From Myxococcus dinghuensis (GTDB taxonomy: Bacteria > Myxococcota > Myxococcia > Myxococcales > Myxococcaceae), in NCBI RefSeq assembly GCF_024198235.1, contig NZ_JAKCFB010000003.1, positions 62,001 through 126,000 of the forward strand: 64,000 nt of DNA. The letters run 5' to 3'. How positions within the stretch are numbered: position 1 is the first letter of the stretch; each line of letters starts with the position of its first letter. Below the pieces are notes generated by a model. It saw nothing but the letters and a program-made list of their open reading frames with translations, had not been told where the DNA came from and ran no database searches. The translations under genes were made by a program, and so were the position numbers. This document shows, one piece after another, positions 43,029-51,248 of the stretch.

Positions 43029-43493
43029 ATGCAGACCCCATCCAAGCCCGTCGAGGAGGGCTCGACCGCCCGCGTGGCCCCGCTCGAGGACCGGCAGCTC
43101 GCGCACGGCGTGCTGCGCCTCGTGGTGGGCCTCAACATCCTGGTGCACGGCCTGGTGCGCGTGGGCGCGCCCGGCGCCTTCGCGGACGGCATCGTCCAGG
43201 GCTTCGCGAGCACGCCCCTGCCCGAGTGGAGCGTGCGCCCCTTCGCCCTCGTGCTCCCCTTCGCCGAGCTGGCCGTGGGGCTGCTCATCCTGCTCGGCCT
43301 GAAGCTGCGGCTGGCGCTGGTGGCGGGCGGGGTCCTCATCGCGATGCTCACCTTCGGCGAGTCGCTGCGGCAGCAGTGGAACACCGTGGGCCTCCAGCTC
43401 ATCTACGCGCTCGCCTACTCCGCCCTGCTCGCTCGCGCGTCCGACGCGCGGTTCACCGTCGACGGCCTGCTCGCCGGCCGCCGCGCCCGCTGA
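43029..43493 (+). CDS. DoxX-family membrane protein
   Basis: 154 residues with four transmembrane helices. DoxX/DoxD-like proteins are small quinone-associated or redox-linked membrane proteins of mostly unknown function. The first helix region (LRLVVGLNILVHGLVRVG) carries the family's conserved His, and PFAELAVGLLILLGL is the typical second segment. GGAGG 6 nt before the ATG at 43029 sets the start. It is the likely target of the divergent LysR regulator. Confidence 0.87.
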   Translation: MQTPSKPVEEGSTARVAPLEDRQLAHGVLRLVVGLNILVHGLVRVGAPGAFADGIVQGFASTPLPEWSVRPFALVLPFAELAVGLLILLGLKLRLALVAGGVLIAMLTFGESLRQQWNTVGLQLIYALAYSALLARASDARFTVDGLLAGRRAR

Positions 43494-43512
43494 AGTCCCC
43501 GTCCCCACCCGA

Positions 43513-43890
43513 GGAGCCCCGTCCTTCGTCGTGGTGCCCTACACGCCGGGGCTCGACGACATCGTCTTCTACGAGTACGAGGAGCGCCACGACGGCGCGG
43601 ACCCGTTCGCCCGGGAGCTGCGCCTGGAGTTCGACGCCCTCGACGCGGAGGCCGCCACGCGACGGCGCATGATGTCCATCAGCGTGCACGACCGCATCGC
43701 CGGACGCCCCGGCCGCGCGCGGGTGCTGGAGGAGTTCATCACCTACGCGAAGAAGCAGCCGGGCGTGTGGTTCGCGCGAAAGGACGCGCTCGCCCGTTGG
43801 GCGCTGGAGGGCCCCCTCCCCCCCGTCACCACCTCCCTGACCAAAGGAGGACTGCGCCCACACGCGAGGGCCGTTAAGGTGGCCGCGTGA
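43513..43890 (+). pseudogene. 5'-truncated polysaccharide deacetylase (PuuE/allantoinase-type)
   Basis: The open part matches only the C-terminal third of a NodB-fold deacetylase of about 300 residues. It shows VVPYTPGLDDIVFYEYEE, then MMSISVHDRIAGRPGRARVLEEF, and KKQPGVWFARKDALARWAL at the end. The catalytic TFDDG and metal-binding His motifs of the missing N-terminal two-thirds are absent. Similarity begins right after the DoxX stop at 43493, as if a deletion joined the two genes. A GTG at 43531 could still start a 119-residue product. Its stop overlaps the NudC start (GTGA), suggesting the parent gene was in an operon with nudC. Confidence 0.75.
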
Positions 43891-44726
43891 GCCCCGCCCC
43901 CCACTTCGCCCCCAGCCACGAGCCCCCCGACCGTCCCCGCGACGGCGCCCTCCTCTTCCTCGCGCGCGGCCTGGAGCTGCTCGTGCTGGAGCGTGACGGC
44001 GCCATCACGCTGCCCACCGGCGCGGCCTTCCCGGAGCTCGCCGCCCAGGCCCACTACCTGGGCGCGCTGGAGGGAACGGACTGCTACGTCGCCCCCCTTC
44101 CGCCCGAGGGCTTCGTCCCACCCGAGGGCGGGAAGCTGGTGGCCGCGCGCACCCTCTACAACCGGCTGGACGAGACGCGCTTCGCCATCGCCGGACGCGC
44201 GCTCGCCATCGCCGAGTGGGACGTCACCCACCGCTTCTGCGGCCGCTGCGGCCAGCCCACGCAGCGGGTCCCCGGCGAGCGCGCCCGCCGCTGCCCCGTG
44301 GACCACACGCCGTTCTACCCGCGCATCTCCCCGGCGATGATCGTCCTCGTCACGCGCGGCGACACGATGCTGCTGGCGCGCAACGCCACCCTCCCCATGC
44401 CCATGTTCAGCACCCTCGCCGGCTTCGTCGACGCCGGGGAGTCCCTGGAGGAGTGCGTCACCCGCGAGGTGAAGGAGGAGGTCGCCGTCGACGTGAAGAA
44501 CATCCGCTACTTCGGCTCGCAGCCCTGGCCCTTCGGGCGGTCGCTCATGGTGGGCTTCACCGCCGAGTACGCGGGCGGCGACATCCGCGTGGACGGGAAG
44601 GAGATCGTCGAGGCCAACTGGTTCCACCCGGACACCCTGCCGCCCATCCCACCCCGGCTGAGCATCGCCCGGCACCTCATCGACGCGTTCGTCGAGCGGG
44701 TGAAGGGCAGCCCGCACAGGGGCTGA
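43887..44726 (+). CDS. nudC: NAD(+)/NADH diphosphatase (NudC-type Nudix)
   Basis: A 279-residue NudC-like hydrolase that cleaves NAD(H) or NAD caps. A zinc-ribbon region (C118, C121, C136) precedes the Nudix box. The expected fourth zinc cysteine is replaced: the last knuckle reads RRCPVDHTPFYPR, so Asp or His must serve. The Nudix box GFVDAGESLEECVTREVKEEV (about 179-199) has all catalytic acids. The NudC signature appears as SQPWPFGRSLM with Gly for the second Pro. It starts with GTG overlapping the stop of the truncated deacetylase by 4 nt. Confidence 0.9.
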   Translation: MSPAPHFAPSHEPPDRPRDGALLFLARGLELLVLERDGAITLPTGAAFPELAAQAHYLGALEGTDCYVAPLPPEGFVPPEGGKLVAARTLYNRLDETRFAIAGRALAIAEWDVTHRFCGRCGQPTQRVPGERARRCPVDHTPFYPRISPAMIVLVTRGDTMLLARNATLPMPMFSTLAGFVDAGESLEECVTREVKEEVAVDVKNIRYFGSQPWPFGRSLMVGFTAEYAGGDIRVDGKEIVEANWFHPDTLPPIPPRLSIARHLIDAFVERVKGSPHRG

Positions 44727-44804
44727 ACGAAGCCCCTCGCCGCACCGCGGCGCGACCTGCGCTATGGTGCGGGGCGTCGAACTCGTTCAGCAGGAGGGTG
44801 CCGG

Positions 44805-45737
44805 ATGAACCGCTTCTCGCTCCGCGACCGTACCGACCGCCTCGACGCACAGACGCAGCACGAGGAGATTGTCCGCATCCTCGCCACCCAGGAGTTCCCC
44901 TGGGACATCAATCAAGCGCTCAGCTTCGCCCTGTTCCGCACCTACGCGGTGCCGAGCATCGGCGTGCTCCTGCACGAGACAGGTGAGTTCGCCGCGCGCA
45001 CCCAGAAGCGCTACGACGACACCGTGCTCATCCTCGACACCATCCTCGAGCACGGCATCACCAGCCAACCCGGGCGGGCCGCCTTCCGGCGCATGAACCA
45101 GATGCACGGCGCCTACGACATCTCCAACGACGACATGCGCTACGTGCTCGCCACCTTCGTGGTGACGCCCGTGCGGTGGCTCGCGCAGTACGGCTGGCGC
45201 GCCCTCACGCCGCACGAGGTGGAGGCCTGGACGAACTACTACCGGGACGTGGGCCGCCACATGGGCATCCGCGACATCCTGGAGACGTACGAGGCGTTCA
45301 CCACGTTCATGGACGACTACGAGGCGCGCCACTTCGCCTATGACGAACGCGCGCGGGCGGTGGCGGACGCCACGCTGGAGCTGCTCACCACCTTCACCCC
45401 CACGAACCGCGCGCCCAAGCGGCTGGTGAGGTTGTTCGCGCGCACGCTGATGGAGGACCCGCTCCTCGACGCGTTCCGCTACGAGCGCCCCTCCTCCCTC
45501 AGCCGGACCGTGTTCCGCTCCGCGCTCAAGCTGCGCGGCCAGTTCGTGCGCTACTTCCTGTCCCCGCGCGACGCGCCGCTCTACGGCCGCAACCTGCCCA
45601 ACGTCCGCTCCTACCCCCAGGGCTACGACGTGGAGAAGCTGGGCACCTTCCCCAAGACCTGCCCCGTCCACCATCACCGCGCGTCCACGTCCGAGGACGC
45701 CCCCCGACCCGCGCCGCCGCCCCCCACCGGGACGTGA
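44805..45737 (+). CDS. MpaB/rubber-oxygenase-family (DUF2236) protein
   Basis: 310 residues of the oxygenase MpaB/latex-clearing-protein superfamily, haem-containing enzymes where characterised. The family pattern is clear: HETGEFAARTQKRYDDT (about 62-78), NQMHGAYDISNDDMRYVLA, FVVTPVRWLAQYGWRALT. The conserved His and Arg positions that hold the haem are present. Fungal MpaB cleaves a prenyl side chain; bacterial members are mostly uncharacterised, so substrate is unknown. The C-terminus ends in a Pro-rich tail. AGGAGG lies shortly before the ATG, and a strong hairpin follows the stop. Confidence 0.85.
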   Translation: MNRFSLRDRTDRLDAQTQHEEIVRILATQEFPWDINQALSFALFRTYAVPSIGVLLHETGEFAARTQKRYDDTVLILDTILEHGITSQPGRAAFRRMNQMHGAYDISNDDMRYVLATFVVTPVRWLAQYGWRALTPHEVEAWTNYYRDVGRHMGIRDILETYEAFTTFMDDYEARHFAYDERARAVADATLELLTTFTPTNRAPKRLVRLFARTLMEDPLLDAFRYERPSSLSRTVFRSALKLRGQFVRYFLSPRDAPLYGRNLPNVRSYPQGYDVEKLGTFPKTCPVHHHRASTSEDAPRPAPPPPTGT

Positions 45738-45749
45738 GCCGGAGGCCAG

Positions 45750-45777
45750 CCGGGCGACCAGGGACTGGGTCGCCCGG
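45750..45777 (+). terminator. Hairpin after the MpaB-type oxygenase gene
   Basis: CCGGGCGACC and GGTCGCCCGG form a perfect 10-bp stem with an 8-nt loop, 12 nt after the stop. No T-run follows. It probably ends or stabilises the oxygenase transcript and lies about 80 nt before queE. Confidence 0.5.
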
Positions 45778-45857
45778 TGCCCCAGGCGCGCTCCCTGCTT
45801 GACCTCGCCGGTCCGACTGGGGTTGAAGCGGCGGTCCCCCTGTCGCACGAAGAAGCC

Positions 45858-46550
45858 ATGCCCGCAGCGCGTCCCCACATCGAGCCCCGCCGAATCCCCG
45901 CCGCCGACTCCGTGGTGGTGAAGGAAATCTACCTCTCCCTCCAGGGCGAGTCCTCGCACGCGGGCCTGCTGTGTGGCTTCGTGCGCCTCACCGGCTGCCA
46001 CCTGCGCTGCACGTACTGCGACAGCGAGTTCGCCTTCCACGGCGGCACGCGCATGAAGAACGCGGACGTCGTGGCCCAGGTGCTGGCCCAGCGCACGCCC
46101 CGCGTCGAAATCACCGGCGGCGAGCCGCTGCTCCAGCCCGGCGTCTATCCGCTCATGGAGGCGCTGCTCGCGCAGGGGCTCACCGTGCTGCTGGAGACCA
46201 GCGGCGCCATCGACGTGCGCCTGGTGCCGCCGGCCGTCCACAAAATCGTGGACATGAAGACGCCCTCGTCGGGCGAGTGCGACCGCAACGACTTCCGCAA
46301 CTTCGAGTCCATGAACGCGCGCGACGAGATGAAGTTCGTCATCGGCTCGCGCGAGGACTACGACTGGGCGCGCGCGCTCATCACCGAGCACCGGCTGGCG
46401 GAGAAGCCCTTCGCGCTGCTGTTCTCCACCATCTTCGACAAGCTCCACCCCCGCGAGCTGGCGGAGTGGACCGTCGAGGACCGGCTGCCCGTGCGCTTCC
46501 AGCTCCAGATGCACAAGTACCTCTGGGACCCCAACGCCCGGGGCGTGTGA
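45858..46550 (+). CDS. queE: 7-carboxy-7-deazaguanine synthase QueE
   Basis: A radical-SAM enzyme of queuosine/7-deazaguanine synthesis that rearranges 6-carboxytetrahydropterin. 230 residues. The early motif is VVVKEIYLSLQGESSHAG, the [4Fe-4S] cluster cysteines are C47, C51 and C54 (CHLRCTYC), and EITGGEPLLQ is the glycine-rich SAM motif. The ATG at 45858 matches the family start; a longer in-frame start at 45777 lacks support. The other queuosine genes (queC, queD, queF) are not in the window. It converges with a membrane-protein gene 10 nt away. Confidence 0.92.
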   Translation: MPAARPHIEPRRIPAADSVVVKEIYLSLQGESSHAGLLCGFVRLTGCHLRCTYCDSEFAFHGGTRMKNADVVAQVLAQRTPRVEITGGEPLLQPGVYPLMEALLAQGLTVLLETSGAIDVRLVPPAVHKIVDMKTPSSGECDRNDFRNFESMNARDEMKFVIGSREDYDWARALITEHRLAEKPFALLFSTIFDKLHPRELAEWTVEDRLPVRFQLQMHKYLWDPNARGV

Positions 46551-46560
46551 GCGCCGCCGC

Positions 46561-46983
46561 TCAGACCAGGGCGAGGCCCACGAACACCCCCCAGAGGATG
46601 ACCGAGCAGGCCAGGACGCCCAGGTTGAGCCAGCCCATGGACAACGCCTCCTTCGCCAGGTCGAGCCCCGCGCGCGAGCGCTCCCCCTCCCGGATGCGCC
46701 GCAGCTCCCGCCGGGCCAGCAGCAGGCACGTCCCGCCCAGCACCAGCGGGACGACGGGCACCAGGAGGGAGCAGGGGATGGCCATCATCCCCAGCATCCC
46801 CAGCTTGCGCGCCACCGCGATGCCCCAGGACGGCGGCTCGTCCCGCGTCAGGACGGCCACGCACGCGCCGCAGTAGGGCGCCTCCTCCAGCAGCTCCACG
46901 CAATCCCCGCACAGGAAGCCCCCGCACCGCGCGCAGGTCGCCACCGCGACGACGTCCGGGTGTCCGGAGCAACGGGCCGCCAT
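46561..46983 (-). CDS. B-box-like zinc-finger membrane protein
   Basis: 140 residues. The N-terminal ~40 residues hold CSGHPDVVAVATCARCGGFLCGDCV and CGAC, the C/H spacing of B-box-type zinc fingers seen before membrane segments in many myxobacterial proteins. Two or three hydrophobic helices follow (about 60-140). The function is unknown; protein-protein contact is plausible. The ATG at 46983 is chosen for GGAG upstream; a GTG at 47004 is an alternative. Confidence 0.7.
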   Translation of the reverse strand: MAARCSGHPDVVAVATCARCGGFLCGDCVELLEEAPYCGACVAVLTRDEPPSWGIAVARKLGMLGMMAIPCSLLVPVVPLVLGGTCLLLARRELRRIREGERSRAGLDLAKEALSMGWLNLGVLACSVILWGVFVGLALV

Positions 46984-47058
46984 GCTCTCCAGCGCTCGCG
47001 TCACCCAAGCCCCCCGCGCGCGTGGCGCGCTCGTGCGGGGCAGCCCCCGCGGCTCGCG

Positions 47059-47337
47059 TCAGAAGACCGGCGGCGGCCGGGCCGTCAACACCGCCAGCCC
47101 ATGCGCGCCCAGGCCGAGGAATACCGCGGTCAACACGGTGCACGCCATGAAGCCGGCGACGATGAGGCCCTTGCGACGGTGCTCGAACTGGCTGAAGGCG
47201 TAGAAGAAGACGTAGCAGGGGATGAGCAGCACCATCACCCCCGTGCCCACGCTCCGGCGGAAGGCATGGAGCACGAGGAGGGCGGCGCACACCAGCGCGA
47301 CGAGGCCAGACAGGATGGCGAGCGGGAGCAGCGGCAC
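47059..47337 (-). CDS. Small polytopic membrane protein
   Basis: 92 residues with three hydrophobic segments and a basic loop between the second and third (SQFEHRRKGL). It was not recognised. Its GTG start is preceded by a run of eight G (plus-strand C at 47339-47346) that serves as the Shine-Dalgarno, a site where slippage could alter spacing. It lies upstream of, and in the same direction as, the B-box gene. Confidence 0.6.
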   Translation of the reverse strand: MPLLPLAILSGLVALVCAALLVLHAFRRSVGTGVMVLLIPCYVFFYAFSQFEHRRKGLIVAGFMACTVLTAVFLGLGAHGLAVLTARPPPVF

Positions 47338-47362
47338 GCCCCCCCCTTAGCACGATCCACGC

Positions 47363-47389
47363 TTGGCCAGGGCCCCGTGCGCATATTAA
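47363..47389 (+). promoter_or_regulatory. Possible promoter for the gene at 47425
   Basis: TTGGCC (47363-47368) and TATTAA (47384-47389) are spaced 15 nt apart, short of the ideal 17. The TATTAA sits in the loop of a 6-bp inverted repeat (CCGTGC / GCACGG). It is an isolated AT-rich patch in very G+C-rich DNA, which is why it stands out. Weak evidence. Confidence 0.28.
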
Positions 47390-47424
47390 GCACGGCCCGA
47401 CGTCCCCCAGCCGAGGAGACCCGC

Positions 47425-47736
47425 ATGAACACCGCCAAGACGCTGCTGAACTTCGTGCTCGTGGGGACCCTGCTGGGGGCGGTCGTCGCCTCGCTGGTGG
47501 GGCCTCACGCCATCGGCTGGTACAACGAGACGCCGCTGGCCACGCAGACCATGTGCAACCTGCCGCAGGTCGTGCGCAACGTCACCTCGCAGCTGCTCAC
47601 CTGGCAGGTGATTGGCGCGGGCATCGGGGCCGCCGCCTTCCTGGCGCTGGGCGTCGTGTTCACCCTGCGCATGAAGAAGAAGGCCCAGGCCCGGCCGCCC
47701 GCCCCGCCGTCCGGCGCCACGCAGACGCCGGCCTGA
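47425..47736 (+). CDS. Small membrane protein with two TM segments
   Basis: 103 residues with two hydrophobic segments (LNFVLVGTLLGAVVASLVG and VIGAGIGAAAFLALGVVFTL), a Cys-containing loop between them, and a basic, Pro-rich cytosolic tail. No family was recognised. GAGGAG lies 7 nt before the ATG. The arrangement with the divergent small membrane gene at 47337 suggests a shared control region. Confidence 0.65.
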   Translation: MNTAKTLLNFVLVGTLLGAVVASLVGPHAIGWYNETPLATQTMCNLPQVVRNVTSQLLTWQVIGAGIGAAAFLALGVVFTLRMKKKAQARPPAPPSGATQTPA

Positions 47737-47747
47737 GCGCGCCCGGC

Positions 47748-48122
47748 TCAGGGCACGTGGACGTAGACCGAGGGCGCGCTGCCGAGCACCCCGCCGCCCT
47801 CGTTGTCCATCACGTTCACCTGGAGCAGGAACGTCGTCGGCCGGTCGACCTGGGGCGCCGTCCAGGTGGGCGCGCGTGTGCGCGAATCGCTGAAGTGGCC
47901 CGCCGGCTCCGCGGGGAGCTGGCTCCAATGGAACTCCAGCTCGTCGCCGTCCGGGTCCTGGACCTCCAGCACGAGCTGGACGACGTCCCCCGGCTGCACC
48001 GTCTGCGAGCTGGTCCGAGGTCCCGCCTTGACCTCGGGAGGATGATTGACCACCGCGCCGCACGCCGGACCCAGGATGGAGATGACCAGTGCGGCGAAGA
48101 CTCCCGGACGCGACCGAAGCAT
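47748..48122 (-). CDS. Short lipoprotein with one Ig/PKD-like domain
   Basis: 124 residues. A lipoprotein signal (ISILGPAC) is followed by one beta-sandwich domain with PKD-like features (VVQLVLEVQDPDGDELEFHW). Such domains mediate surface contacts; no enzyme motif is present. It converges with the gene at 47425 with an 11-nt gap. Confidence 0.7.
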   Translation of the reverse strand: MLRSRPGVFAALVISILGPACGAVVNHPPEVKAGPRTSSQTVQPGDVVQLVLEVQDPDGDELEFHWSQLPAEPAGHFSDSRTRAPTWTAPQVDRPTTFLLQVNVMDNEGGGVLGSAPSVYVHVP

Positions 48123-48286
48123 GGACTGCCCCCTGCGAAGGATGGTTCCACGCTAACGTCTCGTCCTCGGTCCAGGTATCGGGCGCCCCCTGCATTCACG
48201 GTCCGATTCCACGATGGAAGTCAGTTCGCGACGCGAAGGGTTTTCCACCAACGGTCATCCCCGCGCGCCGGTATGACGTGGGAACG

Positions 48287-48577
48287 TCAACGTCGACCGC
48301 GGCGTCGGGTGCCGGGTTCCAGGGCGGCGACGAGCAGCAGCTTGTCGGCGCGGGTCAGCCGCTTGATGGCGGCCTCCCGGCGCAGCGCGGCGCTCCGGTC
48401 CTCCGCCGCCTCGCTCCAGACGAGGGTGACGGGCAGTCGCGCCCGGGTGTAGGCGGCGCCGCGACCCCGACCATGGGTGGCGACCCGGCGCTCCAGGTCG
48501 TTGGTGGCTCCGGTGTACAGCGAGCCATCACGACAGCGCAGCATGTAGACGGTCCAACGGGCAGGGGCATCCGACAC
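48287..48577 (-). CDS. GIY-YIG nuclease-family protein (UPF0213-like)
   Basis: 96 residues. The GIY-YIG core reads VYMLRCRDGSLYTGATND (about 10-27), with the catalytic Arg in LERRV and the metal-binding Glu in REAAIKRL. Stand-alone proteins of this size (UPF0213/YhbQ-like) may process DNA, but the role is undefined. The tail is basic. Confidence 0.88.
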   Translation of the reverse strand: MSDAPARWTVYMLRCRDGSLYTGATNDLERRVATHGRGRGAAYTRARLPVTLVWSEAAEDRSAALRREAAIKRLTRADKLLLVAALEPGTRRRGRR

Positions 48578-48614
48578 GGCCCGCGCACTGTACCGCCCGC
48601 CCCCGGGCCGCGCC

Positions 48615-48926
48615 TCACCTCGCGGAGTGCCGCCCCCGCCCCCGCAGGCACAGGGGCGACAGCCGCGAGCCCAGCCGCCGCCTCGCGCCCGCCGGCCCCA
48701 CCCGCGCCATCACCGCCGACACCGGCGCCAGCGGATCCACCCCCCACGCCGCCAGGATGTGCTGCTCGCTGATCAACCCCAGCAACCCGCCCTGCTCACC
48801 CACCACCCCCACCAACCCCACCTGGTGTCGCTCCATGACCCTCAAGGCCCGCAAGAGGGTATCTGTGGGAAAAACGGTGGCAATGAAGGATGACCAAGCC
48901 TCCTCGAGTGCCCTGTCCTGCCGCAT
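48615..48926 (-). CDS. Single CBS-domain protein, second domain lost
   Basis: 103 residues. One CBS motif is visible (LLRALRVMERHQVGLVGVV, then GGLLGLISEQHILAAW). CBS domains normally work as a pair (Bateman module) that binds adenosine nucleotides; here the C-terminal ~30 residues are an Arg-rich tail unlike CBS. This suggests a truncated or frameshifted gene, or a half-module that must dimerise. Confidence 0.6.
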   Translation of the reverse strand: MRQDRALEEAWSSFIATVFPTDTLLRALRVMERHQVGLVGVVGEQGGLLGLISEQHILAAWGVDPLAPVSAVMARVGPAGARRRLGSRLSPLCLRGRGRHSAR

Positions 48927-49039
48927 TCAGTGTCCTCCTGACCGATAGGCCCACACATCCCTGCAACCGCCCTGCCGCCAGGGGTGCATGGCGAGCATTG
49001 AACGAGGCAACCCCGATGGGACCGGCTTAGGATGGGGAG

Positions 49040-50092
49040 GTGACACGCAGACCGGTGGCGCGGCTGGGGCGGATGGCGGACCTCTTCTCGCGGACGATGG
49101 CGCGGGGCCGGGAGGGCCTGCTGACGCTGACATTCCGCCCCGACGAGCTGTATCGGGTCCCGACGGACGACGGCGCGGCCATCGCCCTGGGCCGCTACCA
49201 CGCCCGGGGCGAGCGGCGGCACGCCGAGCCGGTCATCCTGTGCCACGGCCTGGGGGCCAACCGCTTCCACCTGGACTTCGACGAGCACTACAGCCTGGCC
49301 CGCTACCTGGCCCGTGCGGGCTTCGAGACGTGGGTGATGGAGCTGCGGGGCCGCGGCCTGTCGGGCGAGTGCTCGGACTTCACCTTCGACGAACAGGCGG
49401 AGCACGACGTGCGCACCGCGTTGCGCACCGTGACGTCCACCGGGGCCAAGGAGGTGTTCTGGGTGGGACACTCCAAGGGCGGGCTCATGCTGTACGCCCA
49501 CCTGGCGAAGAACCCCCAGGCCCCCGTGCGGGCGGCCGCCATCCTGGGCAGCCCCTTCACCTTCGCCGTGCAGCCGGGGCTGCGCACGTTCATCCAGAAG
49601 ATGGAGCCGCTCCTGCGGCTCAAGGTCATCCCCACCGGCCGCGTCACCAGCATCGCCCTGTTGGGCGCGCCGCCGGGCCCGCTGAGCCGGTACATGATGC
49701 TGGCGGAGAACATGGAGACGGACGTGGTGCGGCGCGCGCTGGCCAACGTCCCCGCCAACATCTCCGGCGGCGTGGCGCGGCAGTTCGCGCGGTGGATCTC
49801 CACCAACCGCTTCACCTCGTATGACGGGGGCATCGACTACCGCGAGGCCCTGGCGGGCGTGAAGACGCCCATGCTCCTGCTCGCGGGCAGCAAGGACCTG
49901 CTGGCCCCTCCCATGGCGGTGGCGCGGGCGAAGGAGCACCTGGGCGGCCCGGTGAAGTTCCTCGTCGCCGGGCGGGGGCATGGCTTCGGGGCCGACTACG
50001 GCCACGCGGACCTGGTCCTGGGCCGCCGGGCACCGGACGAAATCTTCCCCCTGGTGGAGGCGTTCCTGTCCGCGCACGCGACCCGGCCGTGA
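49040..50092 (+). CDS. Alpha/beta-hydrolase (lipase/esterase-like)
   Basis: 350 residues. The oxyanion region is VILCHGLGANRFHLD. The nucleophile Ser lies in the elbow VFWVGHSKGGL (about residue 145), the acid in AGSKDLLAPP (about 280), and the His in DYGHADLVLG (about 320). N-terminal residues resemble alpha/beta hydrolases acting on lipids or polyesters, where a lid follows the elbow. The start is GTG with GGGGAG just upstream. The substrate is unknown. It precedes the foldase operon. Confidence 0.85.
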   Translation: MTRRPVARLGRMADLFSRTMARGREGLLTLTFRPDELYRVPTDDGAAIALGRYHARGERRHAEPVILCHGLGANRFHLDFDEHYSLARYLARAGFETWVMELRGRGLSGECSDFTFDEQAEHDVRTALRTVTSTGAKEVFWVGHSKGGLMLYAHLAKNPQAPVRAAAILGSPFTFAVQPGLRTFIQKMEPLLRLKVIPTGRVTSIALLGAPPGPLSRYMMLAENMETDVVRRALANVPANISGGVARQFARWISTNRFTSYDGGIDYREALAGVKTPMLLLAGSKDLLAPPMAVARAKEHLGGPVKFLVAGRGHGFGADYGHADLVLGRRAPDEIFPLVEAFLSAHATRP

Positions 50093-50166
50093 GCCGGCGT
50101 ACAGGGGACGGGCGGCCCGGGTTGTCCGACCTCCCCCGCCGTGCTACCCGGAGGCCCCCTGTCCCC

Positions 50167-51174
50167 ATGAGCCTGAGTCCCCGCCTCGTCACCCTCGCCC
50201 TGCTGGCGCCCGCCGCGTGCGGCCGCGCCCCGGCGGACGTCGCCCCCGGCCAGGTGGTGATGGACCTGCGCCACACGCGCGGCGAGGGCGGGCAGGCGGT
50301 GGCGCGCTGGGCCGGTGACTCGCTCACGGCCCAGGAGCTGGGCGGGCGCTTCCTGGAGATGAGCCCCGCGCTGCGCGAGCGCTACGTCGCCGCCGCCCCG
50401 CGCCGCGAGTACGTGGAGTCGCTGGCCCGCTTCGACCTGCTGGTGCGCGACGCGCTCGCCCAGGGCTACCAGGACGACCCGGACGTCATCGAGGCCACGC
50501 GCCGCGCGCTGGTGGCCCGGGTGATGCGCGCCCGGCTGGAGCAGGCCCCCGTCCGCGTCACCGAGGACGAGCTCGCCCGGGCCTACACCGCGCGCCGCGA
50601 CGACTTCGTCCGCCCGGAGACGGTGCGCCTGTCGCACGTCTTCCTCGCCGCGCCCCGGGGCGACGCCGCCCGCGAGGCCGAGGCCCGCTCCCAGGCGGAG
50701 ACGCTGCTGGCGCGGGCACACGCGCTCCCCCCCATGGACTTCGAGGGCTTCGGGAAGCTGGCGCGCGAGCACAGCCAGGAGCCTCGCACCGCGCCCCTGG
50801 ATGGCGACCTGCGCTTCCTGTCCGACGACGCGCTCGCCCGCGACCACGGCCCGGAGGTGGCCGCGGCGGCGCGCGCGCTGACCGGGGAGGGCGCGCTCAG
50901 CGGCGTGGTGCGCACCGCCGCGGGCTTCCACGTGCTGAAGCTGCGCGCGCGGAGGCCCGCCCTGGACCTCTCGCTGGCCGACGTGCGCGAGGAGCTGCGC
51001 GTGCGGCTGGAGGGCGAGAAGCGCTCGCGCGCGTGGGCGGAGTACCTGGCGCGCGTGGAGAAGCAGGGGTCCCTCGCCGTGGACGCGGACGCGCTGGCCC
51101 GGGTGCCGGTGGACGTCCAGGCGCCCATGCGTCCCCCCTCGGGCCCGCTCCCGGGCATGGTGCCCGCGCCATGA
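50167..51174 (+). CDS. Parvulin-type peptidyl-prolyl isomerase (lipoprotein or secreted)
   Basis: 335 residues. A signal sequence with possible lipobox AAC precedes a SurA-like N-terminal helical region and one parvulin domain (about 160-265). The domain reads RLSHVFLAAPRGDAA at its start and GVVRTAAGFHVLKLRARRP at its end. It acts on outer-membrane or secreted proteins in the periplasm. The ATG at 50167 gives the signal peptide; an earlier in-frame GTG at 50089 overlaps the previous gene. It is the first of three consecutive foldase genes. Confidence 0.83.
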   Translation: MSLSPRLVTLALLAPAACGRAPADVAPGQVVMDLRHTRGEGGQAVARWAGDSLTAQELGGRFLEMSPALRERYVAAAPRREYVESLARFDLLVRDALAQGYQDDPDVIEATRRALVARVMRARLEQAPVRVTEDELARAYTARRDDFVRPETVRLSHVFLAAPRGDAAREAEARSQAETLLARAHALPPMDFEGFGKLAREHSQEPRTAPLDGDLRFLSDDALARDHGPEVAAAARALTGEGALSGVVRTAAGFHVLKLRARRPALDLSLADVREELRVRLEGEKRSRAWAEYLARVEKQGSLAVDADALARVPVDVQAPMRPPSGPLPGMVPAP

Positions 51175-51248
51175 GGGCCCGCTTGCCTGCCCGGGCCCCC
51201 GTCCACAGCTTCGGGAGTCGCCCCCACCCTTCCCCCAGGACCTCGCGC

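Noticed and set aside
48264..48305. ECF-sigma-like GGAAC-N17-CGTC sequence
   Set aside because: It points into the antisense side of the GIY-YIG gene, with no gene start downstream.
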